Origin: SAR202 cluster bacterium
Lineage (GTDB): Bacteria > Chloroflexota > Dehalococcoidia > Lucifugimonadales > UBA2985
Length of the DNA: 38,557 bases
Reading direction: 5' to 3'
NCBI GenBank assembly: GCA_009391535.1
Contig: VFHP01000015.1
Span: 1-38,557 of the forward strand
In this document: piece after piece, positions 36,029 through 38,557 of the stretch
How positions within the stretch are numbered: the stretch's first letter is position 1
Layout of the letters: each line of letters begins with the position of its first letter
Program-made: the position numbers and the translations under genes
The notes under the pieces: model-generated
The model's database searches: none
Seen by the model: the letters and a program-made list of their open reading frames with translations, nothing else
What the model was told of the DNA's origin: nothing

Positions 36029-36751
36029 TTACCCTGACTGCCATGTCTTAAGCAATTCAGGGATTCCGTACATAGTCTCTATCCTAGGAGATGAATTATA
36101 ATCTGGATGATTTATGTCACGATCTATAAGCACAGGAATCATTCCTACATCTCTGGACCCTCTGATGTCTGTTTCGTATTGATCACCAATATAGAGTGAC
36201 TCATTAGGTTTGACATCAGCTCTAGACATGGCTTCAAGAAATATTTCTGGGTAAGGCTTACCCCTACCTACTTGTTCAGCATTAATCACCACGTCCATTA
36301 AACAATGCAAGCCCAATCTGTTAGAAAGCTCATCGATATCCCCTTCATTGTTTGAAAGCAATCCTAACTTCAACCCTGACTGTTTAAGTTCCTCTAAAAC
36401 GGGCAAGACATCCTCGAATAAACTGAACCCTTTAGGTAAACTCCGAAGTTTGGAGGCTATTTTCAATGCGATGTTTTTATCAACTGTAAAACCGGAACCT
36501 TCCAGAATCAAAGACTGATATTCGGCGAAGAAATCGTTAAACTCTTCCGAATTCATATCTCGTAATGGTCGCACTGAAACTTGTTTAGCCATGTAAGAAT
36601 CAGCCTTAGCATATCCTTTAATTATTCCCTGCTGGGTAACATTTATACCAAAGGATTGACATGCAAGCATTTGTAATTCTTCCCTGCTAGGATCAAACTT
36701 GCCGATGGTGTTATAGAAATCAAAAAATATTGCTTTAATCAATTTAATGGT
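36029..36751 (-). CDS. HAD superfamily hydrolase
   Basis: A haloacid dehalogenase-like phosphatase. Motif I is KAIFFDFYNTIGKF: the nucleophile Asp is present, but the second Asp of DxD is Tyr, as in several HAD subfamilies including dehalogenase-like ones. Motif II is LLSNNEGD, motif III GRGKPYPEIF (Lys) and motif IV YIGDQYETDIRGS. A helical cap lies between motifs I and II. The frame opens at ATG 36811, but the first 20 residues (CKICLHNCATIINI...) are unlike the family. GTG at 36751 or TTG at 36739 puts the start just before motif I; I used the GTG without a clear ribosome-binding site. Substrate unknown. It is convergent with mfd. Confidence 0.82.
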   Translation of the reverse strand, partial: TIKLIKAIFFDFYNTIGKFDPSREELQMLACQSFGINVTQQGIIKGYAKADSYMAKQVSVRPLRDMNSEEFNDFFAEYQSLILEGSGFTVDKNIALKIASKLRSLPKGFSLFEDVLPVLEELKQSGLKLGLLSNNEGDIDELSNRLGLHCLMDVVINAEQVGRGKPYPEIFLEAMSRADVKPNESLYIGDQYETDIRGSRDVGMIPVLIDRDINHPDYNSSPRIETMYGIPELLKTWQSG

Positions 36752-36830
36752 CACTTGTAATGATGTTATGTTGATGATAGTAGCACAATTATGTAAACAA
36801 ATTTTACACATCTCGAATTACCGCATTACG

Positions 36831-36859
36831 TTGACAGCCTATATTGCCATCTCTAAACT
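36831..36859 (+). promoter_or_regulatory. Sigma70-type promoter of glyA
   Basis: TTGACA (36831-36836) is a perfect -35 box, followed after 17 bases by TAAACT (36854-36859), which matches TATAAT at four positions. Transcription would begin near 36866, about 26 bases before the glyA ATG and just ahead of its AGGAGA ribosome-binding site. Confidence 0.7.
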
Positions 36860-36891
36860 ACCTGTTAGTCAATTTAGGAGAAATAGCTACA

Positions 36892-38136
36892 ATGAGCGAA
36901 TTACAGGCAATTGATCCCGAAATTAGTCAGGCGATAAACAACGAGGCTAAAAGGCAGAGGGAAAACATAGGTTTAATTGCATCAGAAAATTATGCCAGTA
37001 GGGCTGTGCTTGAGGCACAAGGATCACATCTAACCAATAAATATGCTGAAGGATATCCGGGTCGTCGTTATTATGGTGGATGTGAATTTATGGATGTGGT
37101 AGAACAACTAGCAATAGACAGAGCAAAGTTGCTATTTGGATCTGAGTATGCCAATGTCCAGCCGCATAGTGGTGCCCAAGCGAATATGGCAGCCTACTTT
37201 TCTATACTACAACCCGGTGATACGGTATTAGGAATGAGACTAGATCATGGCGGACACCTAACGCATGGGAGTCCTGTTAATTTCTCAGGAAAATTATACA
37301 ATTTTATTGGATACGGGGTAGACAGAGAAACAGAATACATAGACTTTGACCAAGTAGAACGCCTCGCTCATGAGAATTCGCCAAAACTGATAGTTGCGGG
37401 ATATACTGCATATCCCAGAATAATAGATTTTGAGCGATTTGCTCAGATAGCCAAGGAAGTAGGGGCGACACTCATGGTGGACATGGCCCATATATCAGGA
37501 TTGATCGCTGCAGGTGTTCATCCTTCGCCATTTCCTCATGCAGACATCGTGACTTCCACAACTCACAAAACTTTGAGAGGCCCTCGAGGAGCGATGGTTT
37601 TATCGAAAAACAGCATGGGGAAAAGTATAGATAGATCTGTTTTCCCTCAAACACAAGGAGGCCCTTTAATGCATGCAATTGCAGCTAAAGCAGTGGCATT
37701 CAAAGAAGCAATGTCTGAATCCTTTAAGAACTATCAGTCTTCTGTGGTCACAAATGCTCGAGCATTGGCCTCTGGACTGCATGATGGTGGGATAAGGGTG
37801 GTTTCTGGAGGCACAGATAATCATTTAGTATTAGTGGATCTGACTCCAATGGGTATAACTGGACAGCAAGCTGAAGATGCTCTCAGCAAAGTCAACATAA
37901 CTGTCAACAAAAACGCGATTCCTTTTGATGAAAAACCTCCAAGAATCACGAGCGGACTCAGATTAGGAACACCTTCCTTAACCAGTAGAGGATTTGGAAC
38001 GGATGAGATGTTGGCAATTGCGAAATTGATAGTGAGAACAATATCAAATATAGACAATAAACAGATAGAAACAGAAATTAGTGACGAGGTTAAACACATA
38101 ACTTCAAAGTTTGGAGTACCAGGGATAGACAACTAA
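36892..38136 (+). CDS. glyA: Serine hydroxymethyltransferase
   Basis: A 414-residue PLP enzyme that converts serine and tetrahydrofolate to glycine and 5,10-methylene-THF, the main source of one-carbon units. The N-terminal [32 protein letters not shown] is canonical. The PLP lysine is Lys226 in [13 protein letters not shown], and the [18 protein letters not shown] substrate loop is intact. An open frame extends 16 codons upstream to 36844, but the ATG at 36892 has AGGAGA at 10 bases and gives the family N-terminus, so it is preferred. It has its own promoter. The rpsF promoter follows the stop closely. Confidence 0.97.
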   Translation: MSELQAIDPEISQAINNEAKRQRENIGLIASENYASRAVLEAQGSHLTNKYAEGYPGRRYYGGCEFMDVVEQLAIDRAKLLFGSEYANVQPHSGAQANMAAYFSILQPGDTVLGMRLDHGGHLTHGSPVNFSGKLYNFIGYGVDRETEYIDFDQVERLAHENSPKLIVAGYTAYPRIIDFERFAQIAKEVGATLMVDMAHISGLIAAGVHPSPFPHADIVTSTTHKTLRGPRGAMVLSKNSMGKSIDRSVFPQTQGGPLMHAIAAKAVAFKEAMSESFKNYQSSVVTNARALASGLHDGGIRVVSGGTDNHLVLVDLTPMGITGQQAEDALSKVNITVNKNAIPFDEKPPRITSGLRLGTPSLTSRGFGTDEMLAIAKLIVRTISNIDNKQIETEISDEVKHITSKFGVPGIDN

Positions 38137-38145
38137 CGTGTTTGC

Positions 38146-38174
38146 TTGTAGCCTTACACGCACAGTGCTATAAT
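38146..38174 (+). promoter_or_regulatory. Sigma70-type promoter of the rpsF transcript
   Basis: TTGTAG (38146-38151) and a perfect TATAAT (38169-38174) are 17 bases apart. The start of transcription would be near 38181, giving a leader of about 47 bases before the TTG of rpsF. Ribosomal-protein operons usually have such strong promoters. Confidence 0.75.
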
Positions 38175-38205
38175 TGGTAGATTGCGCCTGTGAAATAAAT
38201 GATGT

Positions 38206-38216
38206 GGCTTTGAGCC
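38206..38216 (+). promoter_or_regulatory. Short hairpin in the rpsF leader
   Basis: GGCT (38206-38209), loop TTG, AGCC (38213-38216), followed by GGGAG and the TTG start. It lies in the mRNA leader. S6:S18 autoregulatory leaders with a CCG-containing hairpin are known before rpsF in many bacteria; whether this is one is only a guess. Confidence 0.3.
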
Positions 38217-38227
38217 GGGAGATAAAA

Positions 38228-38557
38228 TTGAAGTACTATGAATTGATGATGGTTGTGTCACCGAAATTAGACGATGAGGCTGTTGACGCAACTGTAGGTC
38301 GTGTCAATGATTATGTTAATAATCATGGAGGTAATATTATAGATCAATCTAGGTGGGGCAAGCTCAGGAAACTCGCCTATCCTATAAACAATTTCAGAGA
38401 AGGTAACTATATATTAACTCACTTGGAAATTGAACCAGATGACACTAAAGAATTAGAGTCTAGTTTAATAATCAGCGAAGATATCTTAAGACACCTTCTG
38501 CTCAGCTTAGATTCAATTCCTAAGGCACCTGCAGAAGTTATTGATGAAACACCTGCA
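38228..38557 (+). CDS. rpsF: 30S ribosomal protein S6 (partial, runs off the right edge)
   Basis: The start is TTG at 38228 with GGGAG 5 bases upstream, and 110 codons are visible without a stop. The product begins MKYYELMMVVSPKLDDEAV and shows the S6 fold landmarks NNHGGNIIDQSRWGKLRKLAYPINNFREGNYIL and ISEDILRHLLLSL, with a Pro/Ala-rich tail that has begun (IPKAPAEVIDET). S6 binds S18 and 16S rRNA in the platform of the small subunit. A typical S6 has about 95-130 residues, so only a short end is missing. In most bacteria ssb and rpsR follow; they would lie beyond the window. Confidence 0.95.
   Translation, partial: MKYYELMMVVSPKLDDEAVDATVGRVNDYVNNHGGNIIDQSRWGKLRKLAYPINNFREGNYILTHLEIEPDDTKELESSLIISEDILRHLLLSLDSIPKAPAEVIDETPA

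Noticed and set aside
36783..36797. Third copy of the GYACATAAATTGYGC motif
   Set aside because: The reverse complement TTTACATAATTGTGC is one base shorter in the spacer and overlaps the uncertain start of the HAD gene, so it was not counted.
36844..36891. Upstream extension of serine hydroxymethyltransferase
   Set aside because: The 16 extra codons overlap the promoter -10 box and the AGGAGA site; the ATG at 36892 matches the family start.

Overview
The window is a dense, AT-rich stretch of a bacterial chromosome made up almost entirely of housekeeping genes, with one accessory patch at the left end. Several features point to the phylum Chloroflexota, possibly a marine SAR202-like or Dehalococcoidia-like lineage. 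These are a giant DUF2298 membrane protein fused to an N-terminal mannosyltransferase-like module, frequent TTG start codons, an enolase-superfamily dehydratase, NIPSNAP, GlcG/HbpS and amidohydrolase-2 families, and a RimI with a long internal insertion. This placement is inference from gene families; there is no rRNA in the window. I found no prophage, insertion sequence, CRISPR array or origin.

Layout, left to right. (1) 1-3800 is accessory: the tail of an unknown gene, a tRNA-Thr(CGT), and two gene remnants (an MFS transporter on minus and an amidohydrolase on plus). Both remnants have lost their 5' ends at one junction near 1044-1052. Next comes a minus-strand group of a hypothetical protein, a 55-residue membrane protein, a GlcG/HbpS-like protein and two tandem alpha/beta hydrolases. 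(2) 3858-9479: thioredoxin with a clear promoter, the lspA-rluD-gltX cluster, rimI on plus (with a 16-bp perfect hairpin inside it), a TauE/SafE-type transporter and a cyclophilin. (3) 9685-15189: aconitase, an enolase-superfamily dehydratase and an ABC-2 exporter pair. (4) 15344-23308, plus strand: a LOG-like protein, enolase, GAPDH, the 1476-residue DUF2298 protein and two small envelope proteins, the second a YtxH-type protein. (5) 23315-26280, minus: prephenate dehydratase and a KtrAB-type K+ uptake pair. (6) 26394-32350, minus: prfA-prmC, then a methyltransferase, ruvC-ruvA-ruvB, NIPSNAP and a membrane cytochrome c in a tightly spaced run. (7) 32520 to the end: mfd, a HAD hydrolase, glyA and the start of rpsF, the latter two with good sigma70-type promoters.

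Functionally the window covers central carbon metabolism (enolase, GAPDH, aconitase, SHMT), translation (GltX, RluD, RimI, RF1, PrmC, S6, tRNA-Thr), DNA repair (RuvABC, Mfd), envelope work (LspA, DUF2298, YtxH, ABC exporter) and ion homeostasis (KtrAB). No stretch longer than about 300 bases lacks a gene. The larger gaps (9480-9684, 15190-15343, 30251-30426, 32351-32519) are promoter regions, several with inverted repeats. I see no obviously new multi-gene system. The most unusual structures are the rimI hairpin, the double 5' truncation, the two-module DUF2298 protein and the small uncharacterised operon at 2254-3794.
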